A DNA stretch of 64,000 bases from Mytilus californianus (lineage: Eukaryota > Mollusca > Bivalvia > Mytilida > Mytilidae). Where the stretch lies: the NCBI RefSeq assembly GCF_021869535.1, contig NW_026262668.1, positions 10,586,348-10,650,347 on the forward strand, in the 5' to 3' direction. The stretch's first letter is position 1; each line of letters starts with the position of its first letter. Under the pieces are notes generated by a model. The model was not told where the DNA came from. It was given only the letters and a program-made list of their open reading frames with translations, and made no database searches. Of this stretch, positions 25,001 to 35,527 are shown one piece after another. A program made the translations under genes and the position numbers.

Positions 25001-25829
25001 CATGTATCGTCATGTGATAGGTATCTTCCTGACATCTGATCACATGTATCATCATGTGATAGGTATCATCCTGACATCTGCTCACATGTATTGTCATGTG
25101 ATAGGTATGGTATCTTAGTGACATCTGATCACATGTATCGTCATTGTTTTGTGTGGGCCTTAAAAAATGAAGTATTACACAATCAGGTGATTTTAGCATA
25201 GAGTTAATTACTAATTAATAAATATGTGCAAAATTTATTTTTCAGTGTAAACTGAAATATCTTTCAAATATTAGGAACATTTATGGAGATTTTATGGTCG
25301 AGAGATATCTAATTTCAAATTTTGATACATTTAATGGTGATTTGTTTTCCAAGGGTTAGAACTACCACATCAAAACTTGAAAGAGTAAAAGTTAACCCAT
25401 AATTAAATGTTATATTAAAGTTGATAAGAGAAGAATGGCTGTCATTATTTGAAATGATAATTTAAACTGAAAATAGGGTAGCATTTGGTCAACAAGAGTC
25501 TGCAAACTCTCATTATGCCAGTCATGACGAAAATTACTGACAAAAATATTTTGAATTTGGACATTCAAAGCAATGAAGATTGGTCCTTTGTTATTTAGTC
25601 ACTGGCATGTCAATACTGATACAATAAGCAAGTTTCCATTCAAATACAGCTAAATGTCTGGTAATAAAACTGACTTGAGCAGATTTAAAATATTTAAATT
25701 TACATGCCAAGGGAGATAACTTTACTTTTTATTTTTCAGACTGGAGAAATGGAGGTTCGAAATCCTCTGTTTAATGAAGAAACTCCAGTTTCTAAAGGTC
25801 CTACAGAAGACCAAAAAGACACACAGTAA
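9955..25829 (+). CDS. NPDC1: NPDC1 / CAB-1 orthologue, six exons, 5' end missing
   Basis: Seen: exons 9955-10086, 11882-12094, 13454-13520, 21921-22088, 23902-24001 and 25740-25829 join in one frame with matching phases and GT/AG borders, giving about 255 residues. Order: acidic/basic helical stretch, Ser/Thr/Pro-rich linker, one transmembrane helix, then a cytoplasmic tail with YHYQHQ, an acidic DESEEENEE run, YTVYECPGLAPTGEMEVRNP and a stop. The tail matches vertebrate NPDC1 almost word for word. Known: NPDC1 is a single-pass neural and vesicle membrane protein that restrains proliferation; the worm homologue CAB-1 binds the Rab3 exchange factor AEX-3. The signal peptide and cysteine-rich domain expected upstream were not found before 9955. 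The intron at 13521-21920 is 8.4 kb and full of repeats. The identity is secure; the neuronal role in this animal is inferred. Confidence 0.93.
10537..10680 (+). repeat. Short tandem repeat, about 49 bp x 3
   Basis: TATGGCCATTGA(C/T)CATTACCT and GACCTGTTATTCTTTTC recur three times in an NPDC1 intron. Confidence 0.65.
11338..11475. mobile_element. Small palindromic MITE-like element
   Basis: CTCGGTCATAAAACTTTACT at the left and TTTTTATGGCTGCAAGGCC at the right are imperfect inverted copies, with ACTCTGAGTAC-type repeats inside. Non-coding, in an NPDC1 intron. Confidence 0.45.
11882..12094 (+). CDS. NPDC1: NPDC1 exon b (Ser/Thr/Pro-rich stalk)
   Basis: Acceptor TTCTACTTCAG and donor T|GTAAGT. 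It encodes 70 whole codons, starting SDWQEVVGEDKRLQ and running into a Thr/Gln/Pro-rich low-complexity stalk (PAPPLPQ) that ends at DLYFI, the edge of the membrane segment. The stalk is poorly conserved across the family. It is placed here by phase and by its continuity into exon c. Confidence 0.88.
12440..13222. mobile_element. TA-flanked MITE in NPDC1 intron
   Basis: Left CCGTATAGCATGTTATTTTC and right end (reversed) CCATATAGCGGGTTATTTTC form a ~29 bp terminal inverted repeat continuing into CRCGGGTGT. TA lies outside both ends (12438-12439 and 13223-13224), as in Tc1/mariner-type insertions. No transposase. Confidence 0.75.
13454..13520 (+). CDS. NPDC1: NPDC1 exon c (transmembrane helix)
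   Basis: A 67-base exon between TTTACAG and AG|GTAAGG. It encodes the hydrophobic run IVAVCSLAGFVGLIMAGVCW followed by Y-R at the membrane exit, with the arginine codon split by the next intron. The tryptophan/cysteine pair before the basic stop-transfer residue resembles vertebrate NPDC1 (CWCR). Confidence 0.92.
13716..14588 (-). repeat. Family A element, copy A2
   Basis: Reverse-orientation copy inside the large NPDC1 intron. The left edge carries TTCGACTTTTGTCGAA and a CGTCGTCGTCGGCGGCG tract, then four ~190 bp units; the right edge carries the perfect 16 bp palindrome GGGTTCCGCGGAACCC at 14554-14569. Both ends also share TTTTTGTT(A/G)AGCCT followed by GAGACA, in the same direction. Confidence 0.85.
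14600..14750 (+). repeat. Dispersed retroelement-type 3' module
   Basis: GGATAGTTGTCTCATTAGC and ATCATACCACATCTGCTTTT match 39010-39075 on the same strand and 43319-43345 reversed. Confidence 0.55.
15163..15707 (+). repeat. Family C element, copy C2
   Basis: Starts with a C-rich tract, GTAGCGAAGGGGGCAT and CCCTTGTCCGTCC; three ~155 bp units; ends GCAAGCGTGGGCAT. The left terminal C run is expanded to about 13. Confidence 0.85.
16531..16592 (+). repeat. 30 bp direct duplication
   Basis: GACTGTGGTTATTGAGTAGA plus TATCTAG appears twice in tandem. Confidence 0.8.
16926..17030. mobile_element. Partial copy of the 206 bp TA-MITE family
   Basis: Keeps the right half: AATAATAAATCTCACATTTT, TTGTCCATTGTT, AATAAATGCATGC and TTTCTGAATTTACTGTA. 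The left half is decayed. Confidence 0.55.
17284..19371 (+). repeat. Family C element, copy C3, with internal 794 bp duplication
   Basis: Left hairpin ATGCCCCCGCTGTAGCGG...GGGGGCAT, right end AGCGGGGGCAT. The ~155 bp core is expanded to 2.1 kb because about 17371-18164 is repeated almost perfectly at 18165-18958 (I saw only one or two differences). Peptide-like open frames on both strands are by-products of the repeat. Confidence 0.88.
19770..20048 (+). repeat. About 115 bp tandem repeat, 2.7 copies
   Basis: TTAACTTTCATATTGC(A/T)GGAG, GGCTTTAGTATATTATTTC and TTTTGTTGAGAACTT recur three times with spacing of roughly 115 bases in an NPDC1 intron. Confidence 0.75.
20049..21920. other. NPDC1 intron, unique sequence
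   Basis: No recognisable gene, structured RNA or mobile element seen. AT-rich and ordinary. Confidence 0.5.
21921..22088 (+). CDS. NPDC1: NPDC1 exon d (juxtamembrane and YHYQHQ block)
   Basis: Acceptor TTTATTGTAG, donor AA|GTAAGT. It encodes LNKNIKAASEVDYPAYG, a Gly/Pro linker, then GDRKLAQSAQMYHYQHQ and QQMIAMEK, the most conserved cytoplasmic motif of the family. Two decayed copies of the last ~25 exon bases plus donor follow in the intron, ending near 22163 and 22238. Confidence 0.94.
22069..22240 (+). repeat. Triplicated exon end plus splice donor (NPDC1 exon d)
   Basis: CAGATGATAGCCATGGAAAA|GTAAGTCT at the true exon border recurs at 22140 (with GGTAAAT as donor) and 22210 (with AAAAGTAAGTCT), about 70 bases apart. 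A poly-G run separates copies two and three. An extension to the last donor would read a stop just after the first. Confidence 0.8.
23902..24001 (+). CDS. NPDC1: NPDC1 exon e (acidic tail, YTVYECPGLAP)
   Basis: Acceptor TTTATAACAG, donor CCG|GTAAGT, ending in phase 0. It encodes ANGEMKHDASEDESEEENEE then GDYTVYECPGLAP, which lines up with the DEENEDGDFTVYECPGLAP block of human NPDC1. Confidence 0.94.
24943..25147 (+). repeat. 42 bp tandem repeat, about five copies
   Basis: CTGACATCTGATCACATGTA, then TCGTCATGTGATAGGTATCA in each unit; the unit holds inverted TATCACATGA/TCATGTGATA. Because 42 is a multiple of three, a long minus-strand open frame with a 14-residue repeat appears. I regard it as non-coding. 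Confidence 0.85.
25740..25829 (+). CDS. NPDC1: NPDC1 terminal exon with stop
   Basis: Acceptor ATTTTTCAG; 29 codons then TAA at 25827-25829. It begins TGEMEVRNPLFNEE, the invariant end of the family, followed by a short divergent PVSKGPTEDQKDTQ tail. Confidence 0.94.
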   Translation, partial: TGEMEVRNPLFNEETPVSKGPTEDQKDTQ

Positions 25830-26623
25830 TTTGGTGTTGGAATGAAAGCTGCTATATTTAGAAGCTTTTCAGAAATATTGTTTATTTATCTTCTTCCCTG
25901 AAGAGTTCTGTTTTTAGTATATATGTTGTTTCTGTTGACATTTAAAGTGCTCTGTGATCATATCTATCTATTTATTGTTTTGTTTTTTTATAGAGATAAA
26001 TGATTTTGGAGTTGTGTATTTGCAAGATGCAATTTGTTACTTAAACAAGTAATAGGAAATTTAAATTTATGACAATTTTTCTAGCATCATGTCACAAATT
26101 TCTAATTGTAAAATAAAAAACAACCCAGGTTGTGAGATAGTTTACAGACCGGGAGCTGGTCTTCCTTTATTGATAAAAAAACCTTTTGTAGAAGAATTTC
26201 GATGCATTCCTTAGTATTTATTTTACTATCAACAACATTCCTGTGATCATAATAACATTATTTATTGTGGTTAATAATATAGAAACAGTTATCCAATATA
26301 TCAATTTCTGGTGATTTCTGAATCAGCTGTTCTGAATATATTTCTACACTGCTAAGTGAAAAATTGATAAGTTTTCAAAATTGTATACATTGATTGATAA
26401 AAAAGAATAGAAAAGAAATCCATACTTTATGATCTCAAATTTTAAATCAGAAATCCTGAACAATCTATAACTATTTATTTGTCAGTTCATATTAGCTAGG
26501 TATTATTTTATTATTTTACGCAATTTCATTTTTTTTTATTTATCACAAATCTGACAGGATGCTTTTTTTCATTATTTACATCGTGAATATTTGATATGTT
26601 TATCAATATGGATTATGTTAGTA

Positions 26624-26629
26624 AATAAA
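26624..26629 (+). terminator. Candidate NPDC1 polyadenylation signal (proximal)
   Basis: AATAAA about 800 bases after the NPDC1 stop, in AT-rich unique sequence. It is plausible as a proximal site, but AATAAA is expected often in DNA this AT-rich. Confidence 0.35.
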
Positions 26630-28099
26630 GAAATCTGTTGAAAAAAAATCTGTTCGAAAACTTATTTTTTCGATGAATCCAAAATTACATGTATTCATTA
26701 ATATCATTTATTTGTCAAGTATAATTCACAATAGTAAAAATTATTACTGCTCTGGTTGAATGAGCACTGTTATTCAGGGGAGTTTTTAATCTCAAATTTT
26801 AAATTTTCTACATTTGTTTTTATGTCCATTTTTTAATTATGTCATATTTATAGCCAAATTATAATGATTCTCTGAAATATCTAAGCTGTAAGAATCTTGA
26901 CTGTAATGAAAAAAATGTATAAATCTTATTATATCTTAAGATCATGTTACAATTTGATTGGTCATTATTCACCATTTGGTGACAAAATTATTAGTTTTAT
27001 GTACATTTTGATTAGTTGTAAAAGTATTCATTTTCTTGTAAATTAATGAGATGGGGTATTCAGATATTGGCATGTGCAATATTACTAAAGATCATTAATC
27101 TTAAGAAGTGTGGAGTTTTTTTTTCAATCAATTTACTAATTAAAAAGAAATTTCTTTAAAACAAAATTTACTGTATTTTTTAGTTTTGTAAATGTAGTGA
27201 CTATAACTGCCAAGAGAATTGAGAATTTTTCATAAATCTGAAAAAATCCGGAGTTTCATTTTTTCTCAAGGGAAAAAAAAAAAATAAAAATGTATGCTTT
27301 TGTAGAATACAGTTTGTTTTATTAGGCTATACACTAATTTCTGGATTTTTTTGGTTAATTTTTTTATTTATATGTCAGCAAAGAAGAAATGGACACATGC
27401 ATTATGGTATTATACAAGTTAACAGCTATTAATTATATTGTAAACTGTTGTCATTGTTGACACAGGAAATATTAGTAACATATACATGTAATTAAAGGTT
27501 GTGGGAGATAGGTTGTAATGTTAAAGTTCATGGTGTCATGAGGTCAAAGGGTTACCATGGAAACTGAAGTTAAGAATGTTCATGAAAGTTGACAAAACTT
27601 CTCCTTTAGTTAGCAGTTGCCAAAATTTGATTGTATCTTCAGGAATATGTCAATTTGGTAATATATTATGCTTCCATCGTAACATATGCAAGGTATGTGA
27701 CCTTGACCTCATGCTTCTGAATAGGTTGAACCAAAAGATCATTCCATTGTTACAGTAGTACAGTGTTCATTTAGTGCAATAAATTGCAGTTGTTAAGTTT
27801 TTATGCCTTTTATCAGCTGTCATATTTATTTTCATCTCTGGGAATTTGTTGTGATATCTTTGAGCAGCTATATTTTTACTTTCCTTTTCATCAGAATTAT
27901 ATACATATTTAGGATTTTGACTGGTCAGTATTCCAACCTATGCAAATTTTTGAGTGACTTTTTAAGGTTGTGTATTATAAGGGCTATCATCTGTTAGGTA
28001 TATTGTACTATACTTTCCAGTTTTATGAAGTAACTCACAAAATTTTGATTTTTTTTTCAGGCAAATTACAAATTTGTGTATAAATATTGTTTTAAAGTT

Positions 28100-28105
28100 A
28101 ATAAA
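28100..28105 (+). terminator. Candidate NPDC1 polyadenylation signal (distal)
   Basis: AATAAA about 2.3 kb after the stop, before the first mobile element (D1 at 28998). It would give a long 3' UTR. No transcript evidence is available here. Confidence 0.3.
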
Positions 28106-28997
28106 GAATTAAAAATCTGTGAATAACTATTATGATTATAAGTTGGTAAAGAATTACAAAATGAATATGTATATAGCTCAATAGTCATTATATCTTCTAT
28201 TTTTACCTTGCTTCACTTGCAAATTCTCAGAGATGAATGGTTGCATAGTAAAGGGGAAATGTCATGATATATAATGAGTATAGGGGAGATCTCATGATAA
28301 AATTTCATACCCATGTTACCTATATACGTAACAACAAGGAGAAATTATCTGTATCAACACATTGTTATAAAGTTAAAAATCTCTACAGATAGAATATTTC
28401 TCCTTGTTGTAATGTTTTAACTGTTGTTTAGATCTGCATGTTACACAAGAGTTTTGTTTCATTTGTATTAAATATTTATTAGAGCTTTAAATGTTAAGAG
28501 ATGGAAACTTATGGAACGTTTTTCCCAAAACTTTATAAACCAAAGACCATTTCTACTTGTTTTTTTTCTTTTTTATCATTATTTGGCACACTTTTGATAT
28601 ATTGCTATTTTTAAATAACTTTACTGTAGAAAAGAATCTTCACAGTTCTAAAGAAAATTCAACTTTTGCAAAATGAAAATGGAAAGGTCTACAATCCTCT
28701 CATGTAGTTGAAGAAAGTACCTTCAAATAAATTGAAAGGTATGAGATTCTGATATATATATATAATCAAACAATTAGCTTGGAATGGAATTCCACAAAAG
28801 AAAAAAAGTAATACATGATATGTAGATGATCTGCAAAAAAAAGAATATTTCATCATGTACAGTTTTTCAACATCTGGAATGTTAATTTTATATATTTATA
28901 AAACATGAGGGATTCTTATATCTTTCATTTTAGGTCTTTTTTGGCATTTTTTTTTAAAGTTTGTTAGAATTTTGACTATTATTGATTTTCACTTTTT

Positions 28998-31615
28998 ATA
29001 CGACCGCAAAAATTGAAAATTTTTTGGTCGTATATTGGTATGACGTTGGCGTCGTCGTCGTCGTCGTCGTCGTCGACGACGACGTCTTCGTCTGGCGTCG
29101 TCCGAAGACACATTGGTTTTCGCACTCTAACTTTAGTTTAAGTGAATGGATCTCCATGAAATTTTACCATAAGGTTCAATACCACGAAAGGAAGGTTGGG
29201 ATTGATTTTGGGGGTTATGGTACCAACAGTTAAGGAATTAGGGGCCAAAAAGGGGCCAAAAATAAGCATTTTTGTAATTCCAGACAATAACTTGTGTGTA
29301 AGTGTATGGATCTCTCTGACATTGTACCACAAGGTTCCATATCACAAAGGGAAGGCTGTAATTGATTTTGGGGGTAATTGCCTCAAAATTTTAGGAATTA
29401 GGGGCCAAAAAAGGGGCAAAAAACAAGCATTTTTCTAGTTTCATGACAATAACTTGTGTGTAAGTGTTTGGATATTTCTGAAATTGTACTACAGGGTTCC
29501 ATATCACAAAGGGAAAGCTGGAATTGAGTTTGGGGGTAATTGCCTGAAACATTTAGGAATTGGGGGCCAAAAAGGGGCCAAAAATAAGCATTTTTCTAGT
29601 TTCCAGACAATAACTTGTGTTCAAGTGTATGGATCTCTCTGAAATTGTACTGCAAGGTACCATACCACAAAGGGAAGGCTGAGATTGAGTTTGGGGGTGA
29701 TGAATCATAAGGGGGTTCAAAAAATTTGGGGGGGGATTTTTTTTTTCTTTGTTTTTTTTCTTTTTTTCCTTTTTTTTTTCTTTTAAAATTTTCCATTTTA
29801 AGTTGGTTATTTCTGATTAATATTTAAAAGCAAATAATAATGATATGGTAGGAGTTACACACCAAACAGGATGTGTAAATTATTATATAATAAGTATTGT
29901 GCAATAGCAAGAAATTTTCAATTGCACAGTATTGCACAATTGCAAGAAATCTTCAATTGCACAGTATTGCGCAATAGCAAGAAATCTTCAATTGCACAGT
30001 ATTGCGCAATAGCAAGAAATATCCAATAGCACAATATTGCGCAATAGCAAGAAATTGTCAATTGTACAGTATTGCACAATAGCAAGAAATATTCAATTGC
30101 ACAGTATTGTGCAAAAGAAGATACTTCGTATAAATTGCTTATTTCTTGATCAATTTCAATGGGGTTTTATTCTTGAATTCTTGGGGTTCTTTAATATGCT
30201 GAATCTAACCGTGTATTAAGTTTTTGGATTTTGGGCCCCGTTTTTAAATTGGTCTACATTAAGGTCAAAAGGGTCCAAAATTAAACTTAGTTTGATTTTA
30301 ACAAAAATTGAATTATTGGGGTTCTTTGATATGCCGAATCTAACCGTGTATTTAGATTCTTGATTATGGGCCCAGTTTTCAAGTTGGTCCAAATCGGGGT
30401 CCAAAATTAAACTTTGTTTGATTTCATCAAAAATTGAATTCTTGGGGTTCTTTGATATGCTGAATCTAACCATGTATTTAGATTTTTTATTTATGGACCC
30501 GCTATCAAATTGGTTCATATTGAGGTCAAAAGGGTCCAAAATTAAACATTGTTTGATTTCATCAAAAATTGAATTATTGGGGTTCTTTGATATGCCAAAT
30601 CTAACCGTGTATTTAGATTTTTAATTTTGGGTCCCGTTTTTAAATTGGTCTACATTAAGGTCCAAAGGGTCCAAAATTAAACTAAGTTTGATTTTAAAAA
30701 AAATTGAATTCTTGGGGTTCTTTGATATGCTGAATCTAAACATGTGTTTAGAATTTTGATTATGGGCCCAGTTTTCAAGTTGGTCCAAGTTGGGGTCCAA
30801 AATTAAACTTTGTTTGATTTCAACAAAAATTGAATATATGGGGTTCTTTGATATGCTGAATCTAAACATGTATTTAGATTTTTGATTTTTGGCCCAGTTT
30901 TCAAGTTGGTCCAAATTGGGGTCCAAAATTAAACTTTGTTTGATTTCAACAAAAATTGAATATATGGGGTTCTTTGATATGCTGAATCTTACCATGTATT
31001 TAGATTTTTTGTTTTGTAGGCCCGCTATCAAATTGGTTCATATTGTGGTCAAAAGGGTCCAAAATTAAACTTTGTTTGATTTCATCAAAAATTGAATTAT
31101 TGGGGTTCTTTGATATGCCAAATCTAAACGTGTTTTTAGATTTTTAATTTTGGGTCCCGTTTTTTAAATTGGTCTACATTAAGGTCCAAAGGGTCCAAAA
31201 TTAAACTTAGTTTGATTTTAACAAAAATTGAATTCTTGGGGTACTTTGATATGCTGAATCTAAACATGTGTTTAGATTTTTGATTATGGGACCAGTTTTC
31301 AAGTTTGTCCAAGTTGGGGTCCAAAATTAAACTTTGTTTGATTTCAACAAAAATTGAATATATGGGGTTCTTTGATATGCTGAATCTAACCATGTATTTT
31401 GATTTTGGACATTGGACCATAATAGGTAAATTAAAAAAATTGAAGTTCTTAGACCACATTCTTTCTGTGTCAGAAACCTATGCTGTGTCAAATATTTAAT
31501 CACAATCCAAATTCAGAGCTGTATCAAGCTTGAATGTTGTGTCCATACTTGCCCCAACTGTTCAGGGTTCGACCTCTGCGGTCGTATCAAGCTGCGCCCA
31601 GCGAAGCATTTTATT
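28998..31615 (+). repeat. Family D composite element, copy D1
   Basis: Left end ATACGACCGCA within a hairpin (28998-29033), then a GTCGTC tract (29047-29090). Four modules follow: ~175 bp units with GGAATTAGGGGCCAAAAA (to ~29700); poly-T; ~34 bp units with GCAATAGCAAGAAAT (29893-30115); and ~125-135 bp units with TTGGGGTTCTTTGATATGCT (30130-31400). The tail ends TGCGGTCGTAT (31577-31587), the inverse of the left end, then a GCTGCGCCCAGCGAAGC stem to about 31615. Confidence 0.88.
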
Positions 31616-32040
31616 CATTATATGTTTCTAAATTTATATATTTATATTTAGACTTGATCCATTTTGTAGGAGTAAAATAATTATTTGAAATAAACTTGTT
31701 CAAATTACAGATATATATGTTAAAACTGTTTTACAGATATGACACAAACACATGAAATAAAACTTTTGTCCATCACATTTCTGTTTTTGTTCTTTGCCTT
31801 TTCCGTAATTCTTGTGAACCATAATAAGCAGAAACTAGTACCATTACAAATAAGACTTAAAGTACCGGTGTACATGTACATGTTTTATAAGAATTTAAGT
31901 CATTCTTTAATCTAAAATTAAGATCTCTTCTTTTATCAATCATACTTGATACTGAAAAACACAAAATCCCAATATGAAATAATTATGGCCTTCAGCATGA
32001 TATATTTAACTTGTTTTTAAAGCATTCAAATCATAACTGG
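31616..32040. other. Unique intergenic DNA
   Basis: Nothing recognisable between D1 and the SINE. Confidence 0.45.
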
Positions 32041-32305
32041 GGCCTTGGTGGCTGATTGGTCTAAGTAGTTCAACAACTGTATCATTAGCCTGTCAACACT
32101 GAGGTTGTGACTTTCGTACCCCGCATGTGACAGGTACAATTGACTACAATCTTAATTGACAAGAATTGCCAGTTTTCCTGTAGAAGGTCGGTGGTCCTCA
32201 TGGGGCACTCTGGCTTCCTCCACCAAAAAAAAACATAACCACAGGGATATAACCAATAGAGCTGAAAGTGGCCTTAAACACCAACAATCAATCAATTAAT
32301 CAATT
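32041..32305 (+). mobile_element. tRNA-derived SINE
   Basis: A-box-like TGGCTGATTGGTCTAAGTAG and a degenerate B box (GAGGTTGTGACTTTCGTACC) about 40 bases later, a central GAAGGTCGGTGGTCCTC...GGGCACTC...CTTCCTCCACCA block typical of bivalve SINEs, and a tail CCTTAAACACCAA(CAAT)n. The promoter boxes look decayed. Confidence 0.75.
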
Positions 32306-32557
32306 CATTACTCAATAAAAATAGATTTCATTAGAAAAGTACCTAGATATCAACGTCACCATGTGGATCATAAGTATACAGGGTACTATTTATTCACTAT
32401 TTATGCAATATATAGAACTATTGTCAATAGACAACACTGCTGTAACACAAGTCCACTGACCTTTAAAGTCTGTAACACATTATATACACCAAAGTGATGC
32501 ACCCATATTGAAAGTGCACAAACAGAAAAATACCTACATCAAAGATATAATAAAAAT

Positions 32558-33419
32558 TCGTAAGGGTTCCGCGGAACCCAGTGTCTCGCCTACATTTGCT
32601 GTTAATCGCAGGCTCAACAAAAATGAGGAAAAAAATTAATAAAAATATTCCTCTCTATACTATCTTTTGATTGTAAGTAGCTTCTGTCCAAGTTTGGTAA
32701 AAATCCAGGATAGATTATGAATCTAATAAATGTTTAAAAAACTGCAGACTGTATGTAATGTTAACTGGAAGAAAAACTAAGTCCATTTATAAGTAAAATA
32801 CGGAAAAAATGAAACAAAATTTTAACAAAATTTCCTTCTAGATACTAGCTTTTAATCATAAACAAGCTTCTGTCCAAGTTTGGTACAAATCCAAGATAGT
32901 TTAAGAAAGTTTTTAAAATTTTAAAAACTTTTTCCACAGAGTGAATGTAATGTTAACTGGCAGAAAAACTAAGTCCATTTATAAGTAAAATACTGAAAAA
33001 ATGATTATTTTTTTTTACAAAGTTTACTTCTGGATACTATCTTATGATCATAAACAAGCTTCTTTCCAAGTTTGGTAGAAATCCAGGATAGTTTAAGAAA
33101 GTTATTAAAATTTCAAAAACTTTAACCACAGAGTGAATGCAATGTTTCCAGGCAGAAAAACTAAGTCCATTTTTAAGTAAAATACGGAAAAAATGGATTT
33201 ATTTTTTTACAAAATTTACTTTTGGATATTATCTTATGATCATAAACAAGCTTCTGTCCAAGTTTGGTAGAAATCCAGAATAGTTTAAGAAAGTTATTAA
33301 AATTTCAAAAACTTTAACCACAGAGTGAATATTTGTGGACGCCGCCGACGACGCCGCCGATGGAATGTAGGATCGCTATGTCTCGCTTTTTCGACAAAAG
33401 TCGAAGGCTCGACAAAAAT
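32558..33419 (+). repeat. Family A element, copy A3
   Basis: Complete copy opposite in orientation to A2: GGGTTCCGCGGAACCC near 32564-32579, four ~190 bp units, a GCCGCCGACGACGCCGCC tract, then TCGACAAAAGTCGAAGGCTCG at the far end. It is close in sequence to A2, so the family moved as a unit. Confidence 0.88.
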
Positions 33420-34305
33420 CAATAAAAATGTGAGAAAAGTACTACAAGCAAAACTCACAAAATGATTCCCCCCTCCCAAATCCAAACATAAAAGTAAAGA
33501 TGAATCCTTGATTTGATTAGGGAAACCTACAAAAAATATTCTGATTAAAAAACAAATAGTTGCACAATGGCATTATATAGTGAAGATTCTGATGAGAAAC
33601 TCAAACAAATGTGTACTGTAGTGTGCATTGGTCAACAAATGTGTAAATTTTGTAGTGTGCATTGGCCAATAAATGTGCACATTTTGTAGTGTGCATTGGC
33701 CAAGTCTATGTCATGCCAAAGTAAACCCAAACAAACTATTAGAATGGAGAAATGTAAGAGGAGGTGCAAAAGTACATCATCTGAGTAAGGTTCTCAGAAA
33801 TTTTAACAAAATTCTTTCCAGTACCAAATACAAAAGTGTGACAGAAGAACTAACAGATGGACACCCCAATCCGTGTATAATGTCCACATCACAAGCTGGG
33901 GGTATACATATCATAAGAAAAGTGTATTGTCTTTCATAATGACAATGTTATAGCACTACTTTGTTGCTTTAAAATTGCCTGCAACATTTGGAAAATGTCT
34001 TGATTACAAACAAATATGGGCAAAATATATTTCTACATGGCAGTCATTCACTTAAAATATGCACAACCAATTTGGCCTGGTTAACCTTGATTTATGCAAC
34101 AAAATGCAGTTTATATTTCAAAGAGCCCATTTTAGACCGGGGGAGCTGTGGATCACTGATTCTTATAGGAATCATTTACTTCAACAGTAATTTGCTTGTC
34201 ATAAAACAAAATGACATTCTTAAGATGAAGGTTTGTTTATATGTCTCAGGATATTTCTACAGTAATTCTAACAGCATTAGCTTATATTGTTTCATATGGT
34301 TTTTA
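33420..34305. other. Intergenic DNA, no supported gene
   Basis: Contains TTTTGTAGTGTGCATTGGCC duplicated near 33650-33700. Open frames of 88 and 126 codons here lack domains, conserved residues or plausible splice context. Confidence 0.4.
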
Positions 34306-35524
34306 GGTGTCAGACCACCAATTCACCCACTCCAATTTAGAACGTATGTAAAAGTAGCCCTTCCCTGAAAAAAAATAGTGCTTTTGATGTCATTGTTTCT
34401 GAGGAGCCAAAAATTTCTAGAATTAAACTTTTTTTCTTAACTTGATTTTTGGGTTTATATGACTGTAAACAAATAATTGGTGAAGAAAAATTCATATGGT
34501 GGTGCATTTCTTTTTTTGCTACAGGCATTTGAAAGTACCCAATTTTGGTGATTTTCCCCATTTTTCATCAATTTTTACCCATTTTTGAGCTGTTATCAAG
34601 AAAAAAATCACAGTTTCACAATTAAACTTTTTTTCATACTTTAAAGATGAAGTGGACCAATCTGAATAAATTTACCTTTAAAAAAACTATGGGTAGGTGT
34701 TAATATAAGAAAGTTTTATAAAATTTTGTTTCTTTATCATGTCAAATTTACCATGTTGCCAACTTTGTAAATTTGGGATTCTTCTCTTTTTTTTTAGAAC
34801 AAAAAGCATATTATTTCAACTTCTTTGTTATAGATGATAGAAAAAATACGTATCTAAGAAATTTGAAAAGAAAAAATTGTTAAGGGATGCACATGTATCT
34901 GGTAAAATCATTTCTTGTACCCCTCACCCATTTTCTCAACATTTTGGCTAATGGGACTGACTTGATTGGTTATAAAATTTGAAAATTGTATTACTCAAAA
35001 ACTACTTATTGTAAATACACAATTTTTTCACAGAGCTAAGTTTGATTATATATTTTAAATTCGTTGATATTTTCCACTTGTATCACATGTTTTGGAAATA
35101 ATTCCAGAACGAGATTTCAATGAGACTGAAACGTCAGAAGAATACATCCTTAAACTAACCAACAAATTTGCTGAAATGAAACTTTTGTTGAAAGAGAAAT
35201 ATACGTCGACCATTTTGAGCCAAAATTTACTTGTCCACGAGTTTGCATTAAAAATTGAGGATTAATGCGCTCCATGGTATACTTATTTAAGATTACCAGA
35301 AAACCAGGGGTTATTTTTAGCAATACTTGTTTTCCGAACATTAGTATATCCTTAGAAGACTTTAAACATAGGTTGAAAATTGGCATATAGAAAGATGATA
35401 CATGTACAATTCAGGATATACCTGGTTTCTATGAATTTAAACTTTAGGTAAAATATTTAGAAAGCTGTGAAATTTGCAAAATTTGATTGAATAGATAGGG
35501 ATTTTGAATTGGTGGTCTGACACC
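34306..35524. mobile_element. Uncharacterised DNA element with 20 bp TIRs
   Basis: Left GGTGTCAGACCACCAATTCA and right TGAATTGGTGGTCTGACACC are perfect inverted copies, flanked on both sides by TTTA (34302-34305 and 35525-35528), a likely 4 bp target duplication. 1219 bp, no intact transposase. It inserted exactly at the left end of D4. Confidence 0.75.
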
Positions 35525-35527
35525 TTT

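Larger units (their letters stand above)
25830..28997 (+). other. NPDC1 3' UTR and downstream unique DNA
   Basis: No further exon seen on either strand. Two AATAAA sites are listed separately. A small AT repeat lies near 28755-28763. Confidence 0.5.

Noticed and set aside
24849-25199. Minus-strand open frame with a 14-residue repeat
   Set aside because: It is the translation of a 42 bp minisatellite inside an NPDC1 intron, with no conserved flank.
29893-30115. Regular ~34 bp repeat, CRISPR-like at first glance
   Set aside because: Units are contiguous with no unique spacers, and the context is an animal repeat element.
30216-31499. Open frames of 64-136 codons with repeated SKNP/LILDP strings
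   Set aside because: Products of the ~130 bp family D satellite on both strands; mirrored in D2.
32041-32120. Possible functional tRNA gene
   Set aside because: The head of the SINE has only degenerate A and B boxes and cannot fold as a full cloverleaf by eye.
33673-34368. 88 and 126 codon open frames
   Set aside because: No recognisable domain, no splice or promoter context, and composition like surrounding intergenic DNA.
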